From the NCBI GenBank assembly GCA_028751875.1, contig CM054155.1, positions 52,844,800 through 52,908,799 of the forward strand: 64,000 nt of DNA, written 5' to 3'. How positions within the stretch are numbered: position 1 is the stretch's first letter; the number at the start of each line of letters is the position of its first letter. This document shows positions 23,166-34,130 of the stretch, one piece after another. The position numbers and the translations under genes were made by a program. Source of the stretch: Rapana venosa (Eukaryota > Mollusca > Gastropoda > Neogastropoda > Muricidae). The notes beneath the pieces were generated by a model, which saw only the letters and a list, made by a program, of their open reading frames with translations, did no database searches and was not told where the DNA came from.

Positions 23166-23559
23166 CTAATGTTTTTTAACTTTTTGAACTTTGTTTTTGC
23201 TTTTTGCTTGGGGTTTTGTTTAGTGGAGAGTGTAGTTTGTTTTGTTTTTGCTTGATTTTTGTTTTCTGTGGGAGTATTTTTTAAAGAATGTCTTTTCCTG
23301 TTTGTTCAATTTGCATATGACTTGATTTGTATAGTTTTATTTTATTATAAGCACGTATATGAATTTTTAGATGGTTGGTTAGAACAACAACAAAAACCGC
23401 GCTGCTTTATCAATGTGCCATCTATACAGAAAGGTTTCTCCAAAATCGAAGAGACACGTGCTCAGCAGTACGAAGCAAGGGGAATAAGAAGGAAAGCTTG
23501 CAGACTAGGCAGACAGACAGACCAGCGTCAGATTTCATCTTTTCCCTCTTCTATAGGGA

Positions 23560-23655
23560 TTGTCATTCACCTGTCGGACTGACCAGCCACACCAGACGCT
23601 GTACCAAAATGAACAAAGCGCAACTACATAGTCTTACGAGTGTCTGATGCCTACT
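23560..23655 (+). repeat. Dispersed 3'-end motif, copy 1
   Basis: The motif CAGACGCTGTACC...AAAGCGCAACTACATAGT then CTTACGAG is repeated at 27172-27240. It looks like the 3' terminus of a retroelement. Here (CTGT)n follows, and at the other site (CT)n follows, consistent with a simple-repeat tail. Confidence 0.6.
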
Positions 23656-24075
23656 GTCTGTCTGTTTGTGTCTTTCTGTCTGTCTGTCTCTCTGTCTGTC
23701 TGTCTGTCTCTCTCTATGTTTATTTTGATTGGTTGGTTTGGGGCTTTTTTTCATTGTTTGGTTTGGGTTGGGGTTTTATTGTTGTTTTGTTTGTTTGTTT
23801 GTTTTTTTGACTTTTGTTTTTTTGGGGGATGGGGCTGTTGTTTGGGGTTGTTGTGTGTTGTTGTTTGTTTTTTGGGGGGAGGTAGGGGTTTTCTTTTTTA
23901 TTGTTGCTTTTTTGTTTTGAAATTTTGGAGGGTTTTTTTGGGGGAGGGGGGGGGGCGGGTTTGCTTGTTTCTTTGAGGGGTTGGGGTGGGGTGGCCGGGG
24001 GAGGGGGGGTTTCGTTTTTTTTTTCCGGAAGGGGTTGTTTTGTTTTTTATTATTGTTCTTTTTTGTTTGTTCGTT
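23656..24075. repeat. T/G-rich low-complexity tract
   Basis: (CTGT)n, then about 350 bp made almost only of T and G, including several runs of 6 to 9 G (23930-24010). Many G runs could form quadruplexes. Open frames here are compositional artefacts. Confidence 0.9.
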
Positions 24076-24140
24076 TGCTTTTTTGCCCAAGGACTGGATG
24101 TAAAAAAGCAACTACTGCTTATTCTATTACCCTCTTTGAA
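24076..24140 (+). mobile_element. SINE1 3' fragment
   Basis: The plus strand reads AAGGACTGGATGTAAAAAAG, then GCTTATTCTATTACCCT, the 3' end block of SINE1. Confidence 0.75.
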
Positions 24141-24168
24141 TAAAAAGTTTTCAAAGTAGTTTTCTCCT

Positions 24169-24216
24169 CTCTCTTCTCTCTCTCTCTCTCTCTCTCTCCT
24201 CACGTCTCCTCTCTCC

Positions 24217-24251
<35 letters not shown>

Positions 24252-24260
24252 CTTCTTATT

Positions 24261-24311
<51 letters not shown>

Positions 24312-24319
24312 TTGTGTGT

Positions 24320-24388
<69 letters not shown>
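24169..24388. repeat. Compound (CT)n-(TA)n-(GT)n microsatellite
   Basis: Three adjacent dinucleotide tracts: CT (24169-24253), TA (24257-24292), GT (24293-24388). The order CT then TA recurs at 27241-27424. Confidence 0.96.
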
Positions 24389-24389
<1 letters not shown>

Positions 24390-25330
24390 TAGTGTGGTAA
24401 TTAGATTACCTCCCATATGATCAGAGCGACGTGTTACTTTATTGGGACACACATGCAAATTGTGCAGCGCTCTGTTTCCTTGGAAGGTGGTTGAAAACTG
24501 TCCACTGCATGCACTTTGCCTACAGGGTGAAATTATTGTTTATGCAGCCTCTTTATAGAGGCTACATCCTAACTGTGAGACTGTACCTTGTACCCGAGGT
24601 TTGTGCAGAGATGGGACATCAAATATGTCCACTCATCTGCTCCCGTGACCCCTTTCGGGGTGCAGTAACGAAAGGTGCACCAGTTGGCTCTATTTACGGC
24701 GATTGTGCGCAAGTGCCTGGGTTGTGGAGAAGCTCTTCCCGGTCCATTTAGAGATGTTGTCTGCCCATTTCTTCTTCGGCCTGGCCTTCTCTTCCCCTGC
24801 ACTACTCCTTGCAGTATGATCTTGGAAAGCCCATGTGATCTGGTCACATGCCCAGACCAACTGAACTTCCTTTTCTTGACTGTTGTCAGCAGGTATTCAT
24901 ATTGCCTTTCTTTTGGGTCATGGCTTGTCGGACTTCTGTTCTGTTTGCATGCTGCTTCATCTTCTATGACGTCCCCGTCCTGCTGTTTCCTCGCCACTCA
25001 TCCCAATCTCCCCGCCACAACCATACCTAGATTCGTTATGCTTCAACCCAGAGTCGAAAGATCCACTGCTGGCCGCCGCTCTTTCTCTATTTCGGGTACA
25101 TCGACCTGGAATGAGCTCCCTCTCTCTCTTCGCCAGAAACCTAGTTGTGGCACTTTTAAATCCAGCCAGACATATTTATTTCAAACTTAAGATTTCCCTC
25201 CTCCTGTTTCATATCAGAGCTATCCCACCTTCACTAACCCATGTCCTATCACCCTGCTAAAGAATATTACCTGTGTGAGTGTGTGTGTGTGTGTGCTTTT
25301 GTAAAACATTTGACTATTGAAATTTTATTT

Positions 25331-25398
25331 AAATAATAATAATAATGTATGGAATTTTTATAGCGCTGAATCTTGTAAAGCAACAAATCAAAGCGCTC
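25331..25398 (-). mobile_element. 68-bp CR1 tail with perfect 11-bp TSD
   Basis: A minimal CR1 3' end (TTGAGCGCTTTGATTTGTTG, then AGCGCTATAAAAATTCC and (ATT)n on the minus strand) flanked by AAATTTTATTT at 25320-25330 and again at 25399-25409. It is the innermost and youngest layer of the nest. Confidence 0.85.
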
Positions 25399-25409
25399 AA
25401 ATTTTATTT

Positions 25410-25560
25410 CATACCACTTTAAGTCATGGCAGATTTCTCTCCGTGAAATTCGGGCTGCTCTCCCCGGGGAGAGCGGGAGAACGCGTCGCCACTTAGCGCT
25501 GCGCCACCCTTTCACCCTTTTTTTTTCTGCAGCTGTATTTGTTTCCCTATCACAGATTTT
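25410..25560 (-). mobile_element. SINE2 3' fragment inside CR1 3' UTR
   Basis: Minus-strand SINE2 body with CTCTCCCCGGGGAGAGC and ACTTAAAGTGGTATGAAAT. The tRNA head is missing. Its AT-rich tail is the target of the CR1 tail at 25331-25398. Confidence 0.82.
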
Positions 25561-25699
25561 GTCTGCAGCGCACCATGTTTGTAAATATCTGTTTGTTTAA
25601 ACTATTGATTATTTATCATTGATTGCATGACTGTGTAAGATTAGGTTGAATGCATGGGCTTTGCTTTGTCTTTGCAAGATATGGCGCTATATAAGTTCC

Positions 25700-25741
<42 letters not shown>

Positions 25742-27171
25742 CAAGACCACTGGGAGACTATCAATTTCAGGCCTCCGTGGGGCCCTGCACTGCTGCTAAG
25801 TCTCTTTGTTCTTCAGTGGTGCCTGTTCTGAGCTAACGTATGCAGAACACTACTTACTAAGCCCCCTACTAACAACGGTATTAGCTCAGTCGCGGAGCCA
25901 GACTGAGTGAGTTGATGTACCAACCACCACAACGTCCCTCCAATGATCGTCCCCCCTGAACCTCGAACCACAAGGTCTTTGGCACAAACTCAACACAGGC
26001 ACAGAAGTGTTTGGGGAAACCGAATCTGAGGTCACTATAAGACCAGAGCAACTGAGACCACCGACTCAAATGCATTTTTTTTATTGCATGATGATCAATG
26101 AGAATGAGGATGACGTAATGATGCTGCTGTGGAAGTGTATATGCTTTGAGATTACTTGACAGGGTTGTATTCTACGCTTACTATCATAATATATTCCGGC
26201 GTCAAAATGGTCCAAGAAATACAAACACCAGCAGTGTTGGTCAAGTGATTTGACCAACACTCCCAAACTCTCATCCGTAAAGTGGATGAAGCTCGACTGT
26301 GTGGTCCAAGTCTTCCCACTGAGACCACAGCACACTTACCCTGGGTAGGAGCCGGCCGGAGTCCGAAAAATCCCTGACTTTTATGGGATTCGAACCCGCG
26401 ATCTTCCAGTCCGAAATCCAAGGCGCTAACCACTGCTCCATGGCGGCTGGTTTATCGGACTTCTTTGTTGGTAATTTGGTCCGTGACTGAAATAGCAAGT
26501 AGTCTTCTGAGGCATCTTATCTCCAAAGCCTGGAGCCTCCTTTGTAGATATGCATTCAGTGTCGATTTGCATGCACACAGATATATGGAGATGATCAGTA
26601 CATGCTGTAGCTTGACCTTGGTCCTGAGAAAGTTGTTTTGGTCTTTCCAGATGGTCTTGAGCTTCGCCATTGCTACAACTATTTGTTCAGCTCTTGTCAG
26701 GATTTAGGTTTTTGAATCTCCTTCACTAATAATAGCTCCAAGGTACTTGAAGTGATTTACAACCTCAAGTTCTTTTTCACTGACAGCGATCTTGGTAGTG
26801 ATTGGCTGGGCACTGTTTGTCATGAGTTTTGTTTTCTTAGCACTGATTTTCATGCCGGATCTGGAGGATGTTTCATCCTAGTGGTACACTAGGTTGGCGA
26901 ATTCCTCTTAGTTTCCTGTCAGCCCATCAATGTGATCGGCAAACCTGAGGTTGGTGATTGTCCGCCGTCCAGAACTGACTGTACCAGTGTGATCCTCTAA
27001 GGCATCTGTCATTATGCGCTCAAGGAAGACATTAAACAATGTCGATGAAGGAGACAGCCTTGACGGACCCCCACTGAAGTTTGGAAGCATTCTCCAACCG
27101 TGCCTTGGACAAGCACTGCGCTGGTGGCTTTTACGTATAGCTCTTTGAACGTTTGGATGATCTTTTGTTCC

Positions 27172-27240
27172 ACACCCGACGCTGTACCTGAATAAACACC
27201 TAAAGCGCAACTCCATAGTCTTACGAGACTGAAGATTGCC
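27172..27240 (+). repeat. Dispersed 3'-end motif, copy 2
   Basis: CCCGACGCTGTACC...AAAGCGCAACTCCATAGT then CTTACGAG, matching 23585-23640. Confidence 0.6.
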
Positions 27241-27425
<185 letters not shown>

Positions 27426-27438
27426 CAATTGTGAATGG

Positions 27439-27515
27439 TTGCGCGAGTGCCATTGTATTGAATGTAAGTGCTTCTATGTATTTGCTTTCCAAGATTCAGC
27501 GCTATAAAAGTGCCA
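27439..27515 (+). mobile_element. CR1 3' tail-like fragment
   Basis: GAATGTAAGTGCTTCTATGT, then AGCGCTATAAAAGTGCCAT. It is more diverged than other tails and has no long (ATT)n. Confidence 0.65.
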
Positions 27516-27535
27516 TATCATTGTCAATATAACTA

Positions 27536-27905
27536 CTATTTTATATCACTCTCAGTAAAAGCTTGGTTTCTCTTCCCCGAGGAGAACCCGTTGCCACAAG
27601 ACTAGTGCCTTCTATCTAAAAGGAAGCCGTGTGTCTGCACGTATATGTGTCTGTCTTCCTGTGAGAGTAACTTTGTATACATAATTTTGTGAAGCACAAC
27701 TCTCTTGTGGGCTTTTTACTTGAGATAAATGTGTATTGCACACGAGACTGCAGTTCATCTTCTCATCCAAAAGACAAGCACCCAGACCATATTCAAGGCT
27801 TAAAAGGCGGTGATGAGGGGAAGGGGCATGGCTGAGACGGGGCTTTAGCTTGCAACTGTTCGCTTTCTAGACTGGTGTGTTCCCTCTAGACTCCCAATGC
27901 CAGCC
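27536..27905 (-). mobile_element. SINE2 copy, diverged
   Basis: Minus-strand blocks match 14636-15046: GTCTAGAGGGAACACACC near the head, GATGAGAAGATGAACTGCAG, GGGTTCTCCTCGGGGAAGAG near the tail. Confidence 0.75.
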
Positions 27906-28304
27906 CCATGATGTAGAACATTGTCTTCAAGGCATCGGTGAGTCTTCCACATGGTTAAATGCCTGATTCCTCTTTCTCTTTTCCAATAGGCGAGACTGTA
28001 AACCAAGCTCTCAGGTTGAAATGCAAAAATATCAGCACACGCACACGTTAAAGTCTCTTCCGCAGTTGGTCAAAGAGTGAGCTAGTCATAGCGATGCAGA
28101 GGACACACATGCAATGCGTACATCGCCATGGCTCACATCACGACTGCAAGCACCCAGGCTGGAAACCATCCCTACAACGGTAGTGATGATGTAGAGACTG
28201 GACACCAATGCACAGCTCAAAGATTCGCTTACGCAGTGATTGTGATCTGCAACGCCAGTGTAGATTTAAGGACATCCATGCACAGCACATAAACATATAC
28301 TCAC
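27906..28304. other. Intronic sequence with no recognised feature
   Basis: About 400 bp downstream of exon C on the gene strand. No repeat family or coding motif is seen. Confidence 0.55.
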
Positions 28305-28379
28305 TGCATTTCTCGTCTTCACATTTTAACCCAGCGTTGCACCTCATCCCTTCCAGACACCTGCTACCAGCCTTTAGTC
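28305..28379 (-). CDS. Host exon C: cysteine-rich EGF/EB-like half module
   Basis: Minus-strand exon of 75 bp, 25 codons. The acceptor is CTGTTTTCAG directly before 28379; the donor is GTGAGT after 28305. The frame reads LKAGSRCLEGMRC, NAGLKC, EDEKC with spacing C-x5-C-x5-C-x4-C. Phase 1 at both ends. Like exon D it has four cysteines and lacks the C-x-C and final Cys of exons A and B. It sits 3034 bp after exon B and 12413 bp before exon D. Confidence 0.7.
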
Positions 28380-28535
28380 CTGAAAACAGGAAAGGTAACT
28401 GCTTAAAACAAGCTAACATGTTAATTTCAGCTGAATTTCATCTCAGGTACTGCTTTAGCCTGCTAGCAGTGCTGCAAACATGAATACTACCATAACCAAT
28501 GCCAGTGCTGCTTTTGCTGCTGCTGGTCATAACGA

Positions 28536-28561
28536 TGATGGTGATGATGATGATGATGATA

Positions 28562-28594
<33 letters not shown>

Positions 28595-28650
28595 GGAAGG
28601 AGGAGGAGGAGAAGAAGAAGAGGGAGGAGGAGGAGAAGAAGGAAGAGGAT
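28536..28650. repeat. (GAT)n then (GGA/GAA)n
   Basis: Trinucleotide tracts of GAT (28536-28595) and purine-only GGA/GAA (28596-28650). Confidence 0.95.
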
Positions 28651-29088
28651 ATTGCTGCAGCCACTATCATTACTATGCAATGGAATGCGACATAAAACGT
28701 GAACAATAAATGACATCAACAGTTGTACTTGTTTTCCTCTTTTGTAATGTTCTTGTGTCTTTTTTGGAGATGGGTGAAAGAGTTAAAGGTAGTTACATTC
28801 TGTCCCATGCCCGTTGGTTGTTCATCAACATGCAGTCTGGTGAATCAATCTATCAGTATATTATCGCCCAACATTAGTGCTGTTGTCATTGAGCTTCTTC
28901 ATCTTCCCCCTTCTCTGGTCATGGCAGGGGACAGCAGCTGCCATGCCAACAGAAATGATGATCGAGACCTAGAACACCATATAAGCTTCTAGCTTGTTGT
29001 CCCTAGGCTGACATGATCTGTGTGCTACATGACTGTGTTCCTTCCTTCATCAAGGAATAATGCCCTTTGAAATCAAACTGTTCTCATA
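28651..29088. other. Intronic sequence with no recognised feature
   Basis: About 440 bp, with no open frame carrying a known motif. Confidence 0.55.
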
Positions 29089-29282
29089 CTCTTGAGGATA
29101 ATAATAATAATGATAATAATAATAATAATAATAATATTAATAATATTAATAATAATAATATATGGGATTTATATAGCGCTGAATTTTGTAAAACAAACAA
29201 ATCGAAGCGCTTGCACTCAAATCATTTACGCGCATGCAACTTTCCTCATATATAATAAATAGCATATTTCAAATTTTTGCAC

Positions 29283-29352
29283 GCGTACGTGCGCGCGCGC
29301 GCGCACACACACACACGCACGCGCACACACACACACACACACATACACACCC
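29283..29352. repeat. (GC)n/(CA)n tract in CR1 3' UTR
   Basis: Alternating purine-pyrimidine run: GCGCGC, then CACACA with CGCA variants. A possible Z-DNA former. Confidence 0.93.
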
Positions 29353-29415
29353 GCGAACACAGTTAGGAGATGATGGATGCTGTTGAAAAGTAGGGACGGA
29401 TATGAGGGGAAAGTG

Positions 29416-30003
29416 TCATGAAGGAAATAAGTGTGTTTTGAGACTGGATTTGAAAGTGTCAAGTGAAGGCTTTTGGCGAAGTGAAAGAGGGAGGTCATTC
29501 CAGGTGGACGGACCAGAAACAGAGAAAGATCGACAGCCAACAGTGGTTTGTTTGAATCTGGGTGTTCGAAAGCACAAAGTATCTGCGGCTGAACGAAGGG
29601 AACGGGATGGAGTGTACAGGTGAAGACATTTACAAAGATAAGATGGTGCAGATTTGTGGAGACATTTGAAACAGAGGGTATTGATCTTATACTTCAGTCT
29701 TTGTGAGACTGGCAGCCAGTGAAGAGATCGCAGAAGAGAAGTGATGTGTTCGGATTTTTTCTTTCTTAGGACCAGTCGAGCTGCAGAGTTTTGTATGTGT
29801 TGAAGTGAGTGAATGGATGATGCTGGTAGGCCAACCAAAAGAGAATTATAGTAGTCTAAACGTGAAATAATGAGAGATGTGACGAGCTTGGAAGTTGCAT
29901 CAGTGGACAGATACTTGCGAATCGCGCTTATGCGCCGTAGTGATAGTAGCAAGACTGGCAGGTCTGGGTGATTAATTTTTTCATAGGGAGAGTGTGTTGT
30001 CAA
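29416..30003 (-). pseudogene. CR1 RT thumb and C-terminal domain
   Basis: 195 codons: SAIRKYLSTDATSKLVTSLI, SRLDYYNSLLVGLPASSIHS, SAARLVLRKKKSEHITSLLR, then WNDLPLSLRQKPSLDTFKSS. It reads to the natural CR1 stop but lacks the upstream part in the same frame; a stop separates it from 30211-29981. Confidence 0.88.
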
Positions 30004-30629
30004 AAACTACACCTAAATACTTCACAGAGTTGGACAAAGGAACTGACGCACTGCCGAATTCTTTTGATGTTGTTGTGATGGAGGAAAGTTTATGTTGGGT
30101 CCCTATGAGCATGGTTTCAGTTTTATCGGCATTAAGTTGTAGCTTGTTCTGAGTCATCCAGTTTTGAATGTCTTGAAGGCAGTAGGATATATTTGTCAGG
30201 AGGGAAGGCAAGTTTTAAACAGTATCACTACACTGAAGCTGAGAGTCATCGGCATAGAAATGATGATCAATATGGTGGTTGTTTATTATATGTGAGAGTG
30301 GAGTAGTGTGAAGAGTAAAGAAAACAGGGCCCAGGACTGATCCCTGTGGGACTCCACATTCCATTTTGACAGGTTTTGATTGAATTTTGTTTTCAATAAC
30401 TTTCTGGAATCTGTCTGTGAGGTATGAAGTAAACCAGGTGAGGGTTGTGCAATTAATACCAAACGTATTTTGGAGGCGAGAAAGAAGAATTGAGTGATCT
30501 ATAGTGTCGAAGGCTGCAGATAAGTCAAGATAAGTGAGGAGTGAGATTTTTCCTGCATCAGAAGAAAGTAGAAGTGTATCTTAAGTATGGACTAGGGTGG
30601 ATCTCTTGCACCAAGAGCTGTTGATAAGC

Positions 30630-30651
30630 AGCAGCAGCAGCAGCAGCAGCG
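30630..30651. repeat. (CAG)7 trinucleotide repeat
   Basis: About seven uninterrupted CAG units in an intron of the host gene. Confidence 0.93.
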
Positions 30652-31002
30652 GTGACTGATAGTAAAGCTAATCAGAGGGCATGCCAGCCTGAACAAAAGG
30701 ACAGTGGTGCTGTTTCAGAGTACACACACCAATGGGGATCAGCAGTTCAGAGACTATCCCATCCCTGGTGGTTTCAGCTGTAAGCAGCTTTGTGTTCCAC
30801 TCTCCCCTGATGCATTAGCTGTCAGCATGGCCAGGCCAGGCCAGGCCAGTACAGCATTGGCCAGAATTATCTACAGGAACATCTGTACTGTTTTCGATCC
30901 TGGGCTCATGAATCCTAGATTTTGATGTGCGTGCTATTTTGTCAGTGGATTGAATACAATAATGATCAGAGAGCTTGGTACTAGATATAAAGTTGTGGAT
31001 GG

Positions 31003-31057
<55 letters not shown>

Positions 31058-31097
31058 ACACACACACGCGCGCGCGCGCGCGCGCACAGAGATAGAG

Positions 31098-31160
<63 letters not shown>

Positions 31161-31274
31161 CAAGATAGAGCGAGACCAAATCAATTAAGCAAGTCAAATC
31201 AAATTCCTTTGCTTCGAGAATAGTAAATAAGCACTCGCGTACTTGTGCACATCCATTCCCCGCTTTTATCAAAG

Positions 31275-31360
<86 letters not shown>
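31003..31360. repeat. (CA)n-(CG)n-(AG)n and (AAAG)n-(AG)n cluster
   Basis: CA 31003-31068, CG 31068-31086, AG 31099-31157, AAAG 31270-31308, AG 31312-31360. The last tract ends about 55 bp from exon B. Confidence 0.96.
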
Positions 31361-31368
<8 letters not shown>

Positions 31369-31413
31369 AAAGTAACAGAGAGAACCTTTAAAAAACAACA
31401 AAATACAACTCAC

Positions 31414-31551
31414 TGCAAGTTAAATCCATGGGGAATGTAGAGTACGATTCCTTGCAGACACACTTTCCTTTATCACCACACTCACTGTTTTCAACAGTGC
31501 ATGATCCATCTTCCTGTGTGCAGTCAGACCCTATTCTTCCTGGATTGGGTT
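31414..31551 (-). CDS. Host exon B: complete six-cysteine EGF/EB-like module
   Basis: Minus-strand exon of 138 bp, 46 codons. The acceptor CCCCTGTTTTATGACAG precedes 31551; the donor is GTGAGT after 31414. The frame reads PNPGRIGSDCTQEDGSC, TVENSEC, GDKGKCVC and ends DLTC. The spacing is C-x6-C-x6-C-x5-C-x-C-x12-C, almost the same as exon A. Phase 1 at both ends. Family resemblance is to EB modules and EGF-like repeats of lophotrochozoan secreted or receptor proteins. Exact family and partner are unknown. Confidence 0.75.
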
Positions 31552-31789
31552 CTGTCATAAAACAGGGGAGATGGAGGGGCCTTTGAGCACAAGACAGCCA
31601 CTGTCTACAATACCCACGTTTTTTCTCCAAAGTCGTGTCTATGTTTCAGAGTCCATTAGACCACAACCACCATCCCTCCCCAAACCATTAACCATACTTG
31701 GGAAACTGGGTGCACGCCTTTTGAACAATCCAGTAGAGGATCGCTTGTTCAGTTGTTGTTAGGAAGAAACAAATAAAGGTCTGCCCATA

Positions 31790-32050
31790 ACCCATGGTGT
31801 TGGTGTGGAGCGAGATGTCAGAGACCTTGGCTTCTCCAGGGGCCAACATCTTGAGAGTGGCGCCCATCTCCTCTGCCTCGTTACTTTACCTTCCCGATTC
31901 CTAAAGAGGGTAGGTATAATTTATACCTGAGTGAAATCGGGGACTGTACTGAAGCCAAGGCGTAATAACGCACACGACTGCTTAGCCATAGCTTGGGGAG
32001 AGCGATTGCTCTGGTTATTGAGCTATCCTGTGAAAGGATATCGTGCAATG
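31790..32050 (-). mobile_element. SINE3 copy
   Basis: Minus strand: a degenerate tRNA-like head (GGATAGCTCAATAACCAGAGC), CCTTGGCTTCAGTACAGTCC, TACCCTCTTTAGGAATCGGG, GAGGAGATGGGCGCCACTCT. It matches the element at 46170-46464, which has clear target duplications. Confidence 0.82.
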
Positions 32051-32322
32051 ATTGAGCTGGCCTCTTCCACATGCTGTAGGGGAAGAAACATTTGCTCAAA
32101 GGTAAACTGATATGCACACAGACAAACAACGAGAACTGTCAGTAACACATGGGAGAAAATCAGCCTGAACTTTCTGCAGCAAAAAAACCTGCTGATTAAT
32201 TATAATCAACTGCGCAATGTAATAGTCCACAGTACTAGAGAACACTGTTGATACAACCGCTTCAATATTCATCATCTTGATTATTATGATCATCATGATC
32301 AATCATAATCAGCAGCAGCAGC

Positions 32323-32388
32323 AGAAAACGAAGAAAACAAAAGAAGAAGAAGAAGAAGAAGAAGAAGAAGAAGAAGAAGAAGAAGAAG

Positions 32389-32420
<32 letters not shown>

Positions 32421-32480
32421 GAAGTTGCAGCAGCAGCAGCAGCAAAAACAACAACAACAAAAATAACAAGAACAAGAACA
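32323..32480. repeat. (AAG)n with flanking (CAG/AAC)n
   Basis: About 75 bp of AAG (32342-32417), then GCAGCAGCA and AACAACAA blocks. Poly-Glu and poly-Leu open frames here are artefacts. Confidence 0.95.
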
Positions 32481-32519
32481 ACAACAATATCACCAGTGGG
32501 CTGGGGAAAAAGGGGTAAT

Positions 32520-34130
32520 AGGGGAGGATCAGGCCGGATTCAGGGAAAAACACAGCACACCTGACCATCTATTTACTCTTTTGCTCTCACTCAGAAACAG
32601 TTAGTTCGACATTGCAAGCTTTATGATGCTTTCATCGATTTTCGTAAAACTTTTTACTCTGTATGTAGGGAAACGCTATGTAATGTACTGAGTAATAATG
32701 GTTTTAATGGTATTTTTTTCTTTTCTGAAGAGTATGTTTTCAAGTGTTAAATTTTATATACATTCTGGCAGTGCACTTGACTGATGTATTCATGTGCCCT
32801 ACTGGTTTATAACAAGGAGAAATGTGTTCACCTGTTTTGTTTTCACTATTCATCGATGAACTTACCAAAAATATTGAAAAAGGGAAACGCGGTATTCAAT
32901 TGTCACCAGATTTTTTTTAATTGTTGATATTGCTGTTTGCTGATGATGTGTTATTTTCTGAAAATGTGATTGGTCTCCAAAATCAGTTGAATATGTTGTG
33001 CGATACATCAGTGACTTGATTTAATAGTAAACTTAGAGAAATCGAACGTTGTTGTCTTTCGTAATGGTGGTTATCTTGCTTACAGTGAAAACTGGCATTA
33101 TGGTGACGTGAAACTGAAAATTGTCAACACTTACAAGTATCTTGGTATTTATCTGTCTACCCGGCTTTCATTTTCGTTTATCATGTCTGATCTCGCTGAC
33201 AGAGCAAAGAAAGGTGTCTCGGCCATTATAAGAATGCTATGGTCTATTGGGGAACACTCGCCTAGTCTCTTTTTTAAGCTGTTTGATTGTCAAATTCAGC
33301 CCATCTTGACTTACGGCTCTGAGATCTGGGGTTTAGTACCTGTTCAAAATATTGCGGAAAGAGTCCATTTGTCTGCTTTAAAAAGGTTTTTGGGTGTAAG
33401 CCCAAAGTTACCAAGACACGTTATGTATGGAGAGACAGGCAGAGATCCTTTACAGGTGAATATGCTTGTAAAGTGCTTTCAATTTTGGTTTATAATTGTT
33501 CATATGAATAACAATATATATCCACGAAAAGCTTATAATACGCTATTATCTCTACAGGAACAAAACTATGACACATGGGCATGTGGAGTTAGAAATGTTT
33601 TGTATAAATTTGGGTTCGGACTGGTCTGGGAAACACAAGGGGTGGGGGATATAGCAACATTTGTATCTGAATTCAAGCAACGACTTGTAGACTGTTTCAA
33701 ACATGATTTCTACAACGTTATAACAGTTACAAACAATTATTGGCACAAAGTGTATATTTAACCTACATAAAAGCCTTTACTGTCAGAAGGCATTTGGCCC
33801 GACTTAGAATTGGAATGTAGTCTTTGATTTGTAGCTTTCTGCGATTTAACAATCCTAGTAACACACAGACTTTGACATGGCCCTTTTGTAATGACGTACT
33901 AGAAACAGAAGTACTTTTTTTGCTTCAGTGCCCAAAGTACAGTGATCTTAAAGCAGAACTGATTCCAAGTACATAATACAGACACCCATGTATGTTTAAA
34001 TGTTCATTATTATTGTCTTCTGAAAACTAAACAATTCTGATGAAAGTTGCCACTTTTGTCGACAAAGCACTTAATATGAAAAAACAGAGCTTAATGTAAT
34101 TACCAAATATTATATTCATCCTGCTTGTAA
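32520..34130 (+). mobile_element. Non-LTR LINE, RT and C-terminal zinc-binding part
   Basis: Plus strand: a degenerate RT core (FREKHSTPDHLFTLLLSLRN near 32540, a LFADDVLFSE-like palm at 32935-32960), then an intact 217-codon tail at 33108-33761, and beyond its stop a frame-broken C-terminal knuckle region (33870-33950). The RT core has many stops. Clade not assigned; the 5' half resembling it may be the type seen at 62310-63495. Confidence 0.78.
33108..33761 (+). pseudogene. LINE RT thumb/connection segment
   Basis: 217 codons starting LKIVNTYKYLGIYLSTRLSF (the YLG motif after the palm), with LTYGSEIWGLVPVQNIAERV and LKRFLGVSPKLPRHVMYGE. It is the longest uninterrupted LINE frame in this part of the window. 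The start codon is internal to the original ORF. Confidence 0.82.

Larger units (their letters stand above)
25060..25742 (+). mobile_element. CR1-like LINE 3' end inside SINE-D
   Basis: Encodes the CR1 C-terminus (AGRRSFSISGTSTWNELPLS then LRQKPSCGTFKSS), then a 3' UTR with (GT)n, and at 25640-25742 the tail GCGCTATATAAGTTCC plus (ATT)n. A SINE2 fragment and a short CR1 tail interrupt its 3' UTR. Confidence 0.87.
24938..26451 (-). mobile_element. SINE-D copy 2, itself interrupted
   Basis: Flanked by TTGTCGGACTTCT (24925-24937) and TTATCGGACTTCT (26452-26464). The tRNA head is at the right end (CCGCCATGGAGCAGTGGTTAG; GGGTTCGAATCCC). The body matches 17616-18496. A CR1 copy at 25060-25742 interrupts it; the flanks AAGATCCACTG and AAGACCACTGG look like a target duplication. 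Confidence 0.87.
24600..27200 (-). mobile_element. Family E LINE split by a five-level nest
   Basis: The minus strand begins near 27200 with FNVFLERIMTDALEDHTGTV and TITNLRFADHIDGLTGN (FADD changed to FADH). It continues through CKSTLNAYLQRRLQALEIRC and ITNKEVR (26470), then resumes at 24924 with YEYLLTTVKKRKFSW, SGHVTRSHGLSKIILQGVVQ and GKRRPGRRR. The SINE-D insertion between the halves is flanked by a 13-bp duplication with one mismatch. The element is dead. Confidence 0.87.
29098..30599 (-). mobile_element. CR1/L2-like LINE, 5'-truncated
   Basis: The minus strand starts in the RT core near 30599 (its reading frame is stop-broken there), passes CGVPQGSVLGP and FYADDSQLQ (intact YADD, about 30240-30262), and ends with the C-terminal block 30003-29416, a (CA)n-rich 3' UTR and an (ATT)n tail at 29098-29160. 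The 5' truncation point matches that of the copy at 4270 almost exactly. A short CTCTTG repeat flanks it loosely. Confidence 0.9.

Noticed and set aside
33108..33761. A 217-codon open frame as a candidate host gene.
   Set aside because: Its text is the YLG-containing thumb region of a LINE RT, and degenerate RT palm sequence precedes it on the same strand.
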